47,676 nucleotides of DNA, taken from assembly GCA_002421685.1 (NCBI GenBank), contig DISB01000014.1:1-47676 (forward strand). The letters are read 5' to 3'. The translations under genes were made by a program, and so were the position numbers. The stretch is from Bacteroidetes bacterium UBA6221 (GTDB lineage: Bacteria > Bacteroidota > Bacteroidia > Chitinophagales > Chitinophagaceae). The notes under the pieces were generated by a model that did not search any database, was not told the origin of the DNA, and saw only the letters and a list, made by a program, of their open reading frames with translations. Shown here in pieces: positions 1-8,495 of the stretch. Position 1 is the stretch's first letter. Every line of letters begins with the position of its first letter.

Positions 1-41
1 TTGTAGAGACCTACAAGGGGGAGACCACATTGATAAGATAA
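1..41 (+). CDS. Possible 3' end of an upstream gene (partial)
   Basis: Frame 3 reads VETYKGETTLIR and stops at 39-41, 23 bases before a strong intrinsic terminator. The spacing and composition suit the tail of a rightward gene that begins outside the window. Only 12 residues are visible, so no family can be named, and a chance open frame is possible. Confidence 0.3.
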   Translation, partial: VETYKGETTLIR

Positions 42-64
42 CAACTGTAACAGAAGCAATTACA

Positions 65-98
65 AAAGGCCGCCTCAAAGGATTGAGGCGGCCTTTTT
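65..98. terminator. Intrinsic terminator, probably bidirectional
   Basis: A perfect 14-bp stem (65-78 paired with 83-96) encloses the loop AGGA and is followed by a T run; an A run lies on the left side. It lies between the presumed gene end at 41 and the leftward gene that ends at 120, so it could serve both strands. Confidence 0.85.
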
Positions 99-119
99 AA
101 CGGAAAGAGTGATGAACGA

Positions 120-533
120 TCATTTGCTTAAAGCAGTTTGTCTTGGAAGGAGCCTTGTTAAAAGCAATATAACCAATGCAGCAATAAACATGGCCGGCTG
201 CAGCCAGGAGACATATCCTATAATGCCCAGTTGCACTATTATCCAGGTGAGCAGGAGGAGCCCGCTCAGGTAGCTTGCCTTGCGTCCCCATGGCGTTTGG
301 CCAAAAACCGCAAGACAGGCGATAATCGAAGAGCCGCCAATGACAACCAGCAATACCAGGCTGGGTAGCAGGTATGTATCGAACAGGCTTCCTTCCAGCC
401 ACTCCAGGGGTACATCTTTGGCACCTGTAAGCCCGTAGTATCCCCCGCCAAAGGCATTGAGGGCAACGATGCCCAGTATGGCGGCCAGTGCATAGCGGAT
501 AATTTGTTTTCCGTTCATGAATTTTGTTTGCAT
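120..533 (-). CDS. Small four-helix membrane protein, function unknown
   Basis: The product has 137 residues and four hydrophobic segments, at about 10-30, 52-75, 85-108 and 112-130, so it should sit in the inner membrane. The conserved-looking stretch YYGLTGAKDVPLEWLEG lies in the first external loop. I recall similar short uncharacterised proteins in many bacteria but cannot assign a role. A second Met at residue 6 (518) is an equally plausible start. The gene ends just before the terminator at 65-98, and it is divergent from the corA-like gene. Confidence 0.7.
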   Translation of the reverse strand: MQTKFMNGKQIIRYALAAILGIVALNAFGGGYYGLTGAKDVPLEWLEGSLFDTYLLPSLVLLVVIGGSSIIACLAVFGQTPWGRKASYLSGLLLLTWIIVQLGIIGYVSWLQPAMFIAALVILLLTRLLPRQTALSK

Positions 534-665
534 AAAGCTATAACGCCTATCTGCGGCCGGAGATGAGTGGAGTCAGAGTTTAGGGTGATATTTATCAGCG
601 GTTATCGGCCTTCTGCATGAAACATTCCACGCCAGTTTTGTTATTATATCAAAAGGAATAAGCAA

Positions 666-1562
666 ATGGTAAAACGGGCGGATGCTGTTGCAGGAGGCAA
701 TTTTGACTGGTATGACCTGGCCGATCCATCAAAGGAAGAATTGGGCGAAATAGCTTCGGAATTCAGGCTGCACAGGCAATTGGTAAATGATTGCATGCAG
801 CCCGACCATTTGCCCAAGTATGAAAAGATGGATAATTATTCCTTTATTATTTTCAGGATATATGGCGACAACGGCAGCCCTGAAATGGACACTATGCAGG
901 AGCTGACCAATAAGGTAGCCATATTTTATTCACCCGCATTTGTCATCACCGTCCACCGGGAAAAAGAGGAGTTCCTGGATAAGCTGCGGGAACAGGTGCA
1001 GGCCAATAAGTGCAACAGCAGTGCTGAATTGCTGAATGCTATCATATACGGCTGCCTGAAAACTTACCAGGAGCCGCTGAACAAGTTGTCAAAAAAAGTA
1101 GACCACTACGAAGAATTTGTCTTTCTGAAGCATAGGAAAATACAATCGCTGAAAGGGCTGTATTACCTGAAACGGAAGATAGACCTGATAAGACGGATGA
1201 TGATATTGTCGTACGAGATAATAGACGAGATAGACCCGGATGGGGGCAATGTAGATACCCGCGAAACAAGGGACGAATATATAAAGCTGCAACACTTGTT
1301 TGACAGTTTGTCTGAAAACATACACCAACTGCTTACGGTCTATTTCTCTACCGCTTCGCAACGCACAAACGAGATCATGCGGGTATTGACTATATTCTCC
1401 GTGTTCTTTATGCCACTTACCTTTATAGTGGGTATATACGGCATGAACTTCGACTATATGCCGGAAATAGGGTGGAAGCCAGGATATCCCACGGTAATGG
1501 TATTAATGGCGGCAATAACGGTGGCTATCTACTTTTATTTTAAAAGGAAGGATTGGTTATGA
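666..1562 (+). CDS. corA: CorA-family magnesium/divalent metal channel
   Basis: The 298-residue product has the CorA layout: a cytosolic N-terminal domain (1-235), a long stalk helix and two C-terminal membrane helices (about 238-258 and 272-292). The selectivity motif GMN is at 259-261 within YGMNFDYMPE, and the chain ends in a basic tail (KRKDW). Known members form pentamers in the inner membrane and conduct Mg2+, sometimes Co2+ or Ni2+. The length is normal. AGGA upstream of the ATG could serve as a ribosome site. It is a single gene, with no clear terminator beyond a weak GCCCA/TGGGC hairpin near 1684-1702. The exact metal cannot be told from sequence. Confidence 0.92.
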   Translation: MVKRADAVAGGNFDWYDLADPSKEELGEIASEFRLHRQLVNDCMQPDHLPKYEKMDNYSFIIFRIYGDNGSPEMDTMQELTNKVAIFYSPAFVITVHREKEEFLDKLREQVQANKCNSSAELLNAIIYGCLKTYQEPLNKLSKKVDHYEEFVFLKHRKIQSLKGLYYLKRKIDLIRRMMILSYEIIDEIDPDGGNVDTRETRDEYIKLQHLFDSLSENIHQLLTVYFSTASQRTNEIMRVLTIFSVFFMPLTFIVGIYGMNFDYMPEIGWKPGYPTVMVLMAAITVAIYFYFKRKDWL

Positions 1563-1756
1563 GGGTGGTAATGGCAATGGAGAATCCCGGGTATTTGAGG
1601 ACTAATTGAATCTGGCGGAACTATCGACTGTGGCGATGTTTCCATCGTAATAAACGGTCCTGCTTTCTTATTTATATAATAAAGCCCACAAAATCATTGG
1701 GCAGAATCAAAATAGCTGGAAAATGTGGCAACAGTTACCAGGGTCATGCTGTAAAT

Positions 1757-2491
1757 TTACACCATATTCCTCTTCACTTCATCCAAAAACTTGCGGTGGT
1801 CGGCGGTAAAGGGTTTTTTTGCGACGATGATGTTTGTGCCGCGGTAGGCGGCGGTGGCTTCTACGAATTCGCCACTTTCTTTCTCAAACCTGATACCCGC
1901 CGTCCTCAGAACAGGTTCGGCCCAGTTGTGCAGGTTGGTGATGAGCAATACGTTCTTGGGCTGAAGGATACTCAGCTCTTCTTTGAACAGGTGTGCCGAA
2001 TTGAATAACTGTGCCTGGAACACCTCGTGGGGGAATGCATCGTCGCCCAGGGGCGCTATCTTCACCAGGTTGCTATAGGCTATTATATGGTTCCAGTCGT
2101 CTTCGGTACGGCCATACCTTTCCACTACCAGTTTGTACGTGATGTTCCAGAAGAAGGAGCGGTAGAGTTCTTGCTTCACCCAGTATTTGTTTACCCAGTC
2201 CAGGGCGCAGCCGCGGGATACGATAGAATATTCGTAGGCTTTTTTCACAAGGTTCTCTATTTGTTTCTTGTCTTTGGTAAGTCTGAATGTGGGCTGCCAG
2301 TCGCTTACGTACTGGCCATATACTATCAATTCCTTTTTTTCTTCGTAGTCTTTGCCCAGCATGGGGTAGAAGAGTGAGTACTTCCCCTTCGTAAAAGCTT
2401 TATTTTCAGGTAGTTCCATGGTTTTGGCCAGGTCCAGCAGGGCTTTTTCCAGCCCCAGGTTATACAGCGAAATATGTCCTGTCTTTGCCAT
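1757..2491 (-). CDS. Conserved protein of unknown function, cytosolic
   Basis: The 244-residue product has no signal peptide or membrane segment and a mixed alpha/beta composition with many aromatic residues. The segment KNVLLITNLHNWAEPVL near residue 185 resembles the strand-plus-Asn/His motif of uracil-DNA-glycosylase-like folds, but this is only an impression. It is transcribed leftward, divergent from the ribosomal operon, with about 180 bp between the two starts. A 103-codon ORF on the other strand at 1697-2008 is its shadow. I do not recognise a specific family. Confidence 0.7.
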   Translation of the reverse strand: MAKTGHISLYNLGLEKALLDLAKTMELPENKAFTKGKYSLFYPMLGKDYEEKKELIVYGQYVSDWQPTFRLTKDKKQIENLVKKAYEYSIVSRGCALDWVNKYWVKQELYRSFFWNITYKLVVERYGRTEDDWNHIIAYSNLVKIAPLGDDAFPHEVFQAQLFNSAHLFKEELSILQPKNVLLITNLHNWAEPVLRTAGIRFEKESGEFVEATAAYRGTNIIVAKKPFTADHRKFLDEVKRNMV

Positions 2492-2603
2492 AATCCAAGC
2501 TACGAAAACCGGTTTTAATTTATATTGCGAAGTTCAGCATTTACAGCCGTTTTCACGTCACGGGCACAAGAGTAGCGAAAATTTATTTTTTCCGTTAAAT
2601 TAT

Positions 2604-2635
2604 TTTGTTCAATTAAAAAGTTACGATTACCTTTG
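2604..2635 (+). promoter_or_regulatory. Bacteroidota-type promoter of the ribosomal operon
   Basis: TTTG at 2604-2607 and TACCTTTG at 2628-2635 are 20 bp apart, an exact match to the Bacteroidota sigma-ABfr consensus (TTTG, 19-21 bp, TAnnTTTG). Transcription should start near 2641, giving a leader of about 34 nt before rpsJ. The -33 flank is AT-rich. Confidence 0.82.
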
Positions 2636-2674
2636 CAGTCCCAATTTTTTACGGGTTAGAAGTTATTTATAAGT

Positions 2675-2980
2675 ATGTCACAGCGTATCAGAATAAAGCT
2701 TAAGTCTTACGACCATAACCTGGTAGATAAGTCTGCTGAGAAAATAGTAAAAACTGTGCGCAACACAGGAGCAGTGGTTACAGGCCCTATTCCGTTGCCT
2801 ACGCAGAAGAAGATCTTTACAGTATTGCGCTCACCGCACGTGAACAAAAAAGCACGCGAGCAGTTCCAATTGTGCACGCATAAGCGCCTGTTGGATATCT
2901 ATACTTCTTCTTCCCGTACAGTGGACGCTCTTTCGAAGCTGGACCTGCCCAGTGGTGTAGAAGTAGAGATAAAAGCATAA
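2675..2980 (+). CDS. rpsJ: 30S ribosomal protein uS10 (also NusE)
   Basis: The 101-residue product has the diagnostic N-terminus IRIKLKSYDHNLVDKSAEKIV (I5 onward) and the extended loop with PTQKKIFTVLRSPH. It is a head-domain protein of the small subunit and, as NusE, joins the NusB/NusG antitermination complex. It is the first gene of the S10 operon and follows a strong promoter directly. The rpsL-rpsG-fusA genes that often precede it in this phylum are not here. Length is normal. Confidence 0.97.
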   Translation: MSQRIRIKLKSYDHNLVDKSAEKIVKTVRNTGAVVTGPIPLPTQKKIFTVLRSPHVNKKAREQFQLCTHKRLLDIYTSSSRTVDALSKLDLPSGVEVEIKA

Positions 2981-3069
2981 AAGAAACAGTTCTTTAATAA
3001 AATTGAAAAACAGCCAATCCCGGTCCACACAAAAGGCAAACCGGGCGCTTGGTTAAATATATATCGACA

Positions 3070-3687
3070 ATGAAAGGTATAATTGGTAAAAAAATAGGCA
3101 TGACCAGCGTGTTCGATGCAAATGGTAAGCAGGTAGCCTGCACCATCATCGAGGCCGGCCCTTGTGTGGTTACGCAGAAAAGGACTGTTGATACAGACGG
3201 TTATGATGCGTTACAAATAGCCTTCGGCGAGGCTAAAGAAAAGAATACGCCGAAAGCCCTCCTCAACCATTTTGCGAAAGCAAATACCAGCCCCAAAGCT
3301 GTAGTAAAAGAAATACGTAACTGTTCCATAGACAAACAAGTTGGTGAAGAAATTACCTGCGAGGTGTTTGCAGAAGGCGAGAATGTAAGCGTCATCGGCA
3401 CATCAAAAGGTAAAGGTTTCCAGGGTGTTGTAAGGCGCCATGGCTTCTCGGGCGTGGGCGAAGCGTCTCACGGCCAGCACGACCGTCAGCGCGCGCCGGG
3501 TTCTATTGGTGGTTCATCTTACCCCAGCCGCGTATTTAAAGGTATGCGCATGGCCGGCCGTATGGGTGGCGACCGCGTGAAAATAAAAGCGCTGAAAGTA
3601 ATGAAAGTGTTCCCTGAGCAGAACTATATATTAGTTACAGGTTCAGTTCCGGGCCACAATGGTTCAATTGTTTTAATTCAGAATTAA
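3070..3687 (+). CDS. rplC: 50S ribosomal protein uL3
   Basis: I place the start at the ATG at 3070 (MKGIIGKKIGM), giving 205 residues. The longer open frame from 3049 adds a non-conserved MVKYIST. The conserved core GMRMAGRMGGDRVK and the extended loop near residues 135-165 that reaches towards the peptidyl transferase centre are present. In that loop GSIGGSSYPSRV replaces the GSIGQNQ seen in E. coli, so the glutamine methylated by PrmB there has no counterpart. uL3 is one of the first proteins to bind 23S rRNA during assembly. It lies 90 bp after rpsJ. Confidence 0.96.
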   Translation: MKGIIGKKIGMTSVFDANGKQVACTIIEAGPCVVTQKRTVDTDGYDALQIAFGEAKEKNTPKALLNHFAKANTSPKAVVKEIRNCSIDKQVGEEITCEVFAEGENVSVIGTSKGKGFQGVVRRHGFSGVGEASHGQHDRQRAPGSIGGSSYPSRVFKGMRMAGRMGGDRVKIKALKVMKVFPEQNYILVTGSVPGHNGSIVLIQN

Positions 3688-3694
3688 TATTGTC

Positions 3695-4339
3695 ATGCAA
3701 GTTGACGTTTTAAATACTAAAGGTGAAAAAACAGGCCGCTCGGTAGAACTGCCTGATGAGATATTCGGTCTGGAGCAACCCAACGACCATGTAATATACC
3801 TGGCAGTAAAGCAATACCTGGCAGCACAGCGCCAGGGTACGCACAAGACCAAGACCCGTGCCGAAGTACATGGTTCTTCTAAGAAGCTGCACCGCCAGAA
3901 AGGTACCGGTGGTTCGCGTAAAGGTAACATCCGTAACCCCCTGTACAAAGGCGGTGGTACGGTGAATGGCCCCCTGCCTCACCTGTATGGCTTCAAGCTG
4001 AACCGCAAAGTGAAAGACCTGGCTAAAATGTCGGCACTGACATACAAAGCGAAAGACAATAAAATAGTAGTGGTGGAAGACCTGAAAATGGACGCCCCCA
4101 AAACTAAAGATATGGCGGCCATACTGGGCAAACTGAAAGGAGAGAACAGGAAATCGCTGCTGGTGCTGCCCGATGTGGACAACAATGTGTACCTGAGCGC
4201 CCGCAATATACCGGCCAACAAAACAGCCGTATTGAGCGACGTAAATACTTATGACCTGGTAAATGCCAACGTGCTGATATTTACCGAGTCTACTGCGAAA
4301 CTTTTCTCTGAAATAGAGGAAGAAACAGCGGAAGCATAA
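3695..4339 (+). CDS. rplD: 50S ribosomal protein uL4
   Basis: The 214-residue product carries the long basic loop (HRQKGTGGSRKGNIRNP, about residues 68-85) that lines the peptide exit tunnel, where macrolide-resistance changes usually arise. The globular part contains KVKDLAKMSALTYKA. In E. coli uL4 also represses its own S10 operon. No equivalent leader structure was recognised here, because the leader is only about 34 nt. It begins 7 bp after rplC. Confidence 0.96.
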   Translation: MQVDVLNTKGEKTGRSVELPDEIFGLEQPNDHVIYLAVKQYLAAQRQGTHKTKTRAEVHGSSKKLHRQKGTGGSRKGNIRNPLYKGGGTVNGPLPHLYGFKLNRKVKDLAKMSALTYKAKDNKIVVVEDLKMDAPKTKDMAAILGKLKGENRKSLLVLPDVDNNVYLSARNIPANKTAVLSDVNTYDLVNANVLIFTESTAKLFSEIEEETAEA

Positions 4340-4371
4340 ATTAATAATTAAGAAACTGAAATCTATATAAA

Positions 4372-4668
4372 ATGAAACTTGCTGATGTATTGGTAAGGCC
4401 GGTAATTACCGAGAAGGTAAACATCCAGATGGAACGCTCTGGCCGCTACACATTCGTGGTAGACAAAAGGGCTAACAAACTGGAAGTGAAGCAAGCGGTA
4501 GAAGAGTTTTACGGTGTGAAGGTGAATGATGTGAACACTATCGTGGTGCCCGGTAAAAACAAAAGCCGCTTTACCAAGGCGGGATTATTAAAAGGTGTTA
4601 AACCATCGTATAAAAAAGCAGTAGTAACGCTTGCAGAAGGTGATACTATAGATTTATTTTCAATCTAA
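4372..4668 (+). CDS. rplW: 50S ribosomal protein uL23
   Basis: The 98-residue product opens with the family motif RPVITEK and contains YTFVVDKRANKLEVKQAVEE. uL23 surrounds the exit of the peptide tunnel and is the docking site for trigger factor and the signal recognition particle. It has normal length and lies 32 bp after rplD. Confidence 0.96.
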   Translation: MKLADVLVRPVITEKVNIQMERSGRYTFVVDKRANKLEVKQAVEEFYGVKVNDVNTIVVPGKNKSRFTKAGLLKGVKPSYKKAVVTLAEGDTIDLFSI

Positions 4669-4688
4669 GCAGATAAAGAACAAGGGAA

Positions 4689-5519
4689 ATGGCATTACGT
4701 AAATATAAACCGATAACAGCCGGCACACGCTGGAGAATAGGTAACGCTTATGCGGAGGTTACGACTAACGAGCCTGAAAAGAGCTTGCTGGATGTAGCTA
4801 AGAAGACCGGCGGGCGTAACTCACAGGGTCGCCGTGCTATGCGCTACATTGGCGGCGGTAACAAGAATAAATACCGTATCATAGACTTCAAGCGTAATAA
4901 AGCAAATATACCCGCTACGGTAAAGACCATAGAGTACGATCCTAACCGTACGGCTTTCATAGCGCTGTTGTCTTATGCCGATGGTGAAAAGCGTTACATC
5001 ATCGCACCCCAGGGCCTGGAAGTAGGCGCTAAGGTAGTAAGCGGCGAAAGCGTGGCACCCGAGGTTGGTAACTCACTGCTGCTGAAAAACATGCCGCTGG
5101 GTACCGTGGTACACAATATAGAACTGCAGCCTGGCAAAGGCGCAGCAATAGCCCGCTCAGCAGGTACTTATGCCCAGCTGAACGCCAAAGAAGAAAAATA
5201 CTGCGTACTGAAAATGCCAAGTGGCGAGCTGCGCAAGGTATTGGCTACATGCATGGCTACAGTTGGTACAGTATCCAACAGTGACCACGCACTGCAAAGC
5301 ATGGGTAAAGCAGGCCGCAACAGGTGGAAAGGTATCCGCCCCCGTACACGTGGTGTTGCGATGAACCCCGTAGATCACCCGATGGGTGGTGGTGAAGGCC
5401 GTTCATCAGGCGGACACCCCCGCAGCCGCAACGGTAAATATGCCAAAGGCGAAAAAACACGTAAACAAAAAGCGTCTGATAAACTGATCATTCAGCGCAA
5501 AAACGGTAAAAAATTATAA
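4689..5519 (+). CDS. rplB: 50S ribosomal protein uL2
   Basis: The 276-residue product has the central RNA-binding segments RNSQGRRAMRYIGGGNKNKY and the near-C-terminal signature NPVDHPMGGGEGRSSGGHP, whose His is needed for peptidyl transfer in E. coli uL2. It bridges the subunits and supports the peptidyl transferase centre. The C-terminus is lysine-rich, as usual. It follows rplW by 20 bp. Confidence 0.97.
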   Translation: MALRKYKPITAGTRWRIGNAYAEVTTNEPEKSLLDVAKKTGGRNSQGRRAMRYIGGGNKNKYRIIDFKRNKANIPATVKTIEYDPNRTAFIALLSYADGEKRYIIAPQGLEVGAKVVSGESVAPEVGNSLLLKNMPLGTVVHNIELQPGKGAAIARSAGTYAQLNAKEEKYCVLKMPSGELRKVLATCMATVGTVSNSDHALQSMGKAGRNRWKGIRPRTRGVAMNPVDHPMGGGEGRSSGGHPRSRNGKYAKGEKTRKQKASDKLIIQRKNGKKL

Positions 5520-5540
5520 TAGTTAAAGTAATAGCATAAT

Positions 5541-5807
5541 ATGGCTCGTTCGATAAAAAAGGGACCTTATGTAGAGGCTAAGCTGGAAAAGAAAGTTCTG
5601 GCGGTAAACGAAGGCAGTGCCAAGAAAGGCGTGATCAAAACATGGAGCCGCCGTTCTACCATTACGCCCGACTTTGTAGGCCACACCTTTGCAGTGCATA
5701 ACGGTAACAAATTTATACCGGTATACGTAACAGAATACATGGTTGGCCATAAGCTTGGAGAGTTTGCGCCCACACGCAACTTCAAAAGCCATAGTGGTAG
5801 TAAATAA
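5541..5807 (+). CDS. rpsS: 30S ribosomal protein uS19
   Basis: The 88-residue product begins MARSIKKGPYVEAKLEKKV and ends with the conserved GEFAPTRNFKSHSG. uS19 lies in the head of the small subunit, pairs with uS13 and contacts the A-site finger. It has normal length, 21 bp after rplB. Open frames on the other strand over the gene are shadows. Confidence 0.96.
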   Translation: MARSIKKGPYVEAKLEKKVLAVNEGSAKKGVIKTWSRRSTITPDFVGHTFAVHNGNKFIPVYVTEYMVGHKLGEFAPTRNFKSHSGSK

Positions 5808-5866
5808 ACTAATAATAAACATTTGGTTCCGTCTTCTGGCGGGCCGCTTAAATAGAAAAAGAAACA

Positions 5867-6250
5867 ATGGAAGCTGTAGCTCGTTTACGGAACTATCCTA
5901 CATCGCCCCGCAAAATGCGTTTGCTGGCAGACTTGGTGCGCGGCATGGATGTGGAAAAAGCTATCAACATTTTGAAGTTCAGCCCGAAGCATAACTCTGT
6001 GGCGCTGGAAAAGCTGTTGCTGAGCGCAATAGCCAACTGGGGCAATAAGAACGAAGGAACGGATGTGGCTGATGCAAACCTGTATGTGAAAACCATCATG
6101 GTTGACGGCGCCCGCGTTATCAAACGTATGCAACCCGCCCCCCAGGGCCGTGCATACCGCATACGCAAGCGCAGCAACCACGTAACTATTGTAGTAGATA
6201 GCCGCACCGCAGCCAATGCGCCTGTAGCTGTAAATAAAGAAACAGAATAA
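5867..6250 (+). CDS. rplV: 50S ribosomal protein uL22
   Basis: The 127-residue product contains the early motif YPTSPRKMRLLADLVRG and the long beta hairpin (around RMQPAPQGRAYRIRKRSNH) that reaches into the exit tunnel; this hairpin is a known macrolide-resistance site. A short acidic tail (KETE) closes the protein. The 59-bp gap after rpsS holds no obvious signal. Confidence 0.96.
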   Translation: MEAVARLRNYPTSPRKMRLLADLVRGMDVEKAINILKFSPKHNSVALEKLLLSAIANWGNKNEGTDVADANLYVKTIMVDGARVIKRMQPAPQGRAYRIRKRSNHVTIVVDSRTAANAPVAVNKETE

Positions 6251-6273
6251 TTCAACTTAATAATAACTAAGGA

Positions 6274-7101
6274 ATGGGTCAAAAAGCGAATCCTATAGGT
6301 AACAGGTTGGGTATCATCCGCGGATGGGACTCTATGTGGTATGGCGCTAAAAAAGATTTCGCCGACAGGCTGGTAGAGGATCATAAGATCCGCACTTACC
6401 TGAACGCGCGTATCAACAAAGGCGGTATTTCGCGTATCGTCATAGAGCGCACACTGGGTAAACTCATTGTTACCATACATACTTCTAAGCCCGGTATCAT
6501 TATTGGTAAGGGTGGTAGCGAAGTTGACCGTATAAAAGAAGAGCTGAAAAAGCTGACCGGTAAAGACGATGTGCAGATCAACATTATGGAGATCCGCCGT
6601 CCTGAGCTGGACGCACAGATAGTAGCCGAAACCATAGCACGCCAGCTGGAAAGCCGTGTAAGCTATAAGAGGGCTATCAAAATGGCGATATCTACCGCTA
6701 TGCGCATGGGTGCAGAAGGTATAAAAATAAAAGTAGGCGGACGTTTGAATGGTGCTGAGATAGCACGTTCAGAAGAGTTCAAGCAAGGCCGTACGCCGCT
6801 GCATACCTACCGTATGGACATTGACTATTCATCTTACTTTGCCCAGACCGTTTACGGTAAAATAGGTATCAAAGTATGGATATGTAAAGGTGAAGTATTG
6901 GGCAAGCGCGACCTGAACCCTAATTTCTCAGCAGGTTCTGACCGTCGTGGCGGTCCTGGTGAAGCGCCTCAGCGTGGCGGCGAACATCGCGGTGGAGACC
7001 GTGGTGGTGACCGCAGAGGTGGTGGTGGCGACCGTCGTGGTGGCGGTGGCGCCGGTGAGCGCAGGGGCGGCGGAGGCCGTGGCCGTGGAGGTAATCGTTA
7101 A
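6274..7101 (+). CDS. rpsC: 30S ribosomal protein uS3 with Gly/Arg-rich tail
   Basis: The body (1-221) is a normal uS3: N-terminal MGQKANPIGNRLGIIRGWDS, a KH domain with the GxxG loop in IIGKGGSE near residue 75, and the C-terminal domain with KIGIKVWICKGEVLGKRDL. uS3 lies at the mRNA entry channel and helps unwind mRNA. Residues 222-275 are an unusual extension made almost only of Gly, Arg, Asp and Glu, with repeated DRRGG and GERRGGGG units like eukaryotic RGG boxes. The frame stays open across it and codon use matches the body, so it is not a frameshift. The tail is probably flexible and RNA-binding. Confidence 0.96.
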   Translation: MGQKANPIGNRLGIIRGWDSMWYGAKKDFADRLVEDHKIRTYLNARINKGGISRIVIERTLGKLIVTIHTSKPGIIIGKGGSEVDRIKEELKKLTGKDDVQINIMEIRRPELDAQIVAETIARQLESRVSYKRAIKMAISTAMRMGAEGIKIKVGGRLNGAEIARSEEFKQGRTPLHTYRMDIDYSSYFAQTVYGKIGIKVWICKGEVLGKRDLNPNFSAGSDRRGGPGEAPQRGGEHRGGDRGGDRRGGGGDRRGGGGAGERRGGGGRGRGGNR

Positions 7102-7137
7102 TAATAATTGTAGAGCATTATTTAAAATATTGTAACA

Positions 7138-7560
7138 ATGTTACAGCCTAAAAAAGTAAAACACAGGAAAGCCCATAAAGGCAGGATAAAAGGAAACGCA
7201 CAGCGTGGCGCTGAAATATCTTTCGGTTCATTTGGCCTGAAGGCTATGGAGCCGAAATGGATAACTAACCGCCAGATAGAAGCTGCCCGCCAGGCCATGA
7301 CCCGCCACATGAAACGTGAGGGTAATGTTTGGATCCGCATATTTCCTGACAAGCCGATAACCAAGAAGCCTGCAGAGGTTAGGATGGGTAAGGGTAAAGG
7401 TAGCCTGGAATATTGGGCAGCCGTAGTGAAGCCGGGACGTATCATGTTTGAACTGGATGGCGTGCCCAGGCAGATAGCACAGGAAGCGCTGGAACTGGCC
7501 GCACAGAAGTTACCAATAAAAACAAAATTTGTTGTTCGCCGCGACTACGTTGGTGCATAA
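7138..7560 (+). CDS. rplP: 50S ribosomal protein uL16
   Basis: The 140-residue product begins MLQPKKVKHRKAHKGR and contains the conserved GKGKGSLEYWAAVVKPGR near residues 82-99. uL16 organises the A-site region of the large subunit and is added late in assembly. It has normal length and lies 36 bp after rpsC. Confidence 0.96.
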   Translation: MLQPKKVKHRKAHKGRIKGNAQRGAEISFGSFGLKAMEPKWITNRQIEAARQAMTRHMKREGNVWIRIFPDKPITKKPAEVRMGKGKGSLEYWAAVVKPGRIMFELDGVPRQIAQEALELAAQKLPIKTKFVVRRDYVGA

Positions 7561-7590
7561 TATAAAAGATAATTTTTTAAACAGATAAAA

Positions 7591-7803
7591 ATGGCTAAGG
7601 CAAAAAAATCGAAGGTTGAAGACCTGCGTTCGCTGGACGACCAGGCGCTTACCGACAGGATCGGTGAAGAGGAAGCGCGCCTGAAGAAAACGAAGTTCAG
7701 CCATGCTGTTAACCCCATCGAGACCCCGTTATCTATCCGCCAGATGCGCCGCACTATAGCCCGTGTCAAAACGGAGCAGCGCAGAAGGGCATTAGGTTTT
7801 TAA
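7591..7803 (+). CDS. rpmC: 50S ribosomal protein uL29
   Basis: The 70-residue, mostly helical product has the family core SLDDQALTDRIGEEEARLKK followed by NPIETPLSIRQMRRTIARVKT. uL29 lies beside uL23 at the tunnel exit. Its place between rplP and rpsQ is the universal order. Confidence 0.95.
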   Translation: MAKAKKSKVEDLRSLDDQALTDRIGEEEARLKKTKFSHAVNPIETPLSIRQMRRTIARVKTEQRRRALGF

Positions 7804-7815
7804 TAAAATATTGAT

Positions 7816-8082
7816 ATGTCAACAACGACTGAAAGAAAAAGCAGGAAAAGCCGTATAGGTATCGTGAGCAGCGACAAGATGGACAAAACCATCACGGTAA
7901 CTGTAGAGCGTAAGGTGAAACACCCCATTTACGGTAAGTTCGTTAAGAAAACGAAGAAATTCCATGCGCACGACGAAGAAGGTACCGCAGGTATCGGCGA
8001 CACAGTGCGTATTATGGAGACGCGCCCGCTGAGCAAGACAAAACGCTGGCGCCTGGTAGAAATTATTGAAAAAGCTAAGTAA
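7816..8082 (+). CDS. rpsQ: 30S ribosomal protein uS17
   Basis: The 88-residue OB-fold product has the family motif GIVSSDKMDKTITVTVERKV and the C-terminal GDTVRIMETRPLSKTKRWRL. uS17 is a primary 16S rRNA binder in the body of the small subunit. It starts 12 bp after rpmC. Confidence 0.96.
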   Translation: MSTTTERKSRKSRIGIVSSDKMDKTITVTVERKVKHPIYGKFVKKTKKFHAHDEEGTAGIGDTVRIMETRPLSKTKRWRLVEIIEKAK

Positions 8083-8093
8083 TCTTTTTATAG

Positions 8094-8462
8094 ATGATAC
8101 AACAAGAGTCCAGGCTAAATGTAGCCGATAACAGTGGTGCGAAAGAGGTACTATGTATCCGCGTACTGGGCAATTCCGGCCAGGATTATGCCGGTGTGGG
8201 CGATAAGATAGTAGTGACCGTAAAGGATGCACTGCCCGGCGGCGGTATGAAGAAGGGTACCGTGTCTAAAGCCGTTATCGTACGCACCAAGAATAAGCTG
8301 CGCCGCAAAGATGGTTCCTATATCAACTTTGACGACAATGCAGTAGTGTTGCTGAACAATGCCGATGAGCCACGCGGCACCCGTATTTTCGGACCAGTAG
8401 CGCGCGAACTGCGTGACAAAGGGTATATGAAAATTGTTTCGCTGGCACCGGAAGTATTATAA
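8094..8462 (+). CDS. rplN: 50S ribosomal protein uL14
   Basis: The 122-residue product has the typical start MIQQESRLNVADNSGAKEV and end FGPVARELRDKGYMKIVSLA. uL14 contacts the 30S subunit and is the binding site of the silencing factor RsfS. It starts 11 bp after rpsQ. The gap after it (8463-8527) contains a promoter-like element. Confidence 0.96.
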   Translation: MIQQESRLNVADNSGAKEVLCIRVLGNSGQDYAGVGDKIVVTVKDALPGGGMKKGTVSKAVIVRTKNKLRRKDGSYINFDDNAVVLLNNADEPRGTRIFGPVARELRDKGYMKIVSLAPEVL

Positions 8463-8471
8463 AATAAGTTG

Positions 8472-8495
8472 TACCTTTGCAGCCCGTTTTTCGGG
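8472..8495 (+). promoter_or_regulatory. Possible internal promoter (-7 element) with small hairpin
   Basis: TACCTTTG at 8472-8479 is identical to the -7 element of the rpsJ promoter and lies in the 65-bp gap before rplX. No TTTG is found about 20 bp upstream, so the element is incomplete. CCCG (8483-8486) can pair with CGGG (8492-8495) around a T5 loop just after it. Confidence 0.35.

Noticed and set aside
2641..2674. uL4-type autoregulatory leader of the S10 operon
   Set aside because: The leader is only about 34 nt and no stable structure is visible.
5893..6480. 195-codon frame on the - strand
   Set aside because: It spans rplV and rpsC on the opposite strand; both are certain genes.
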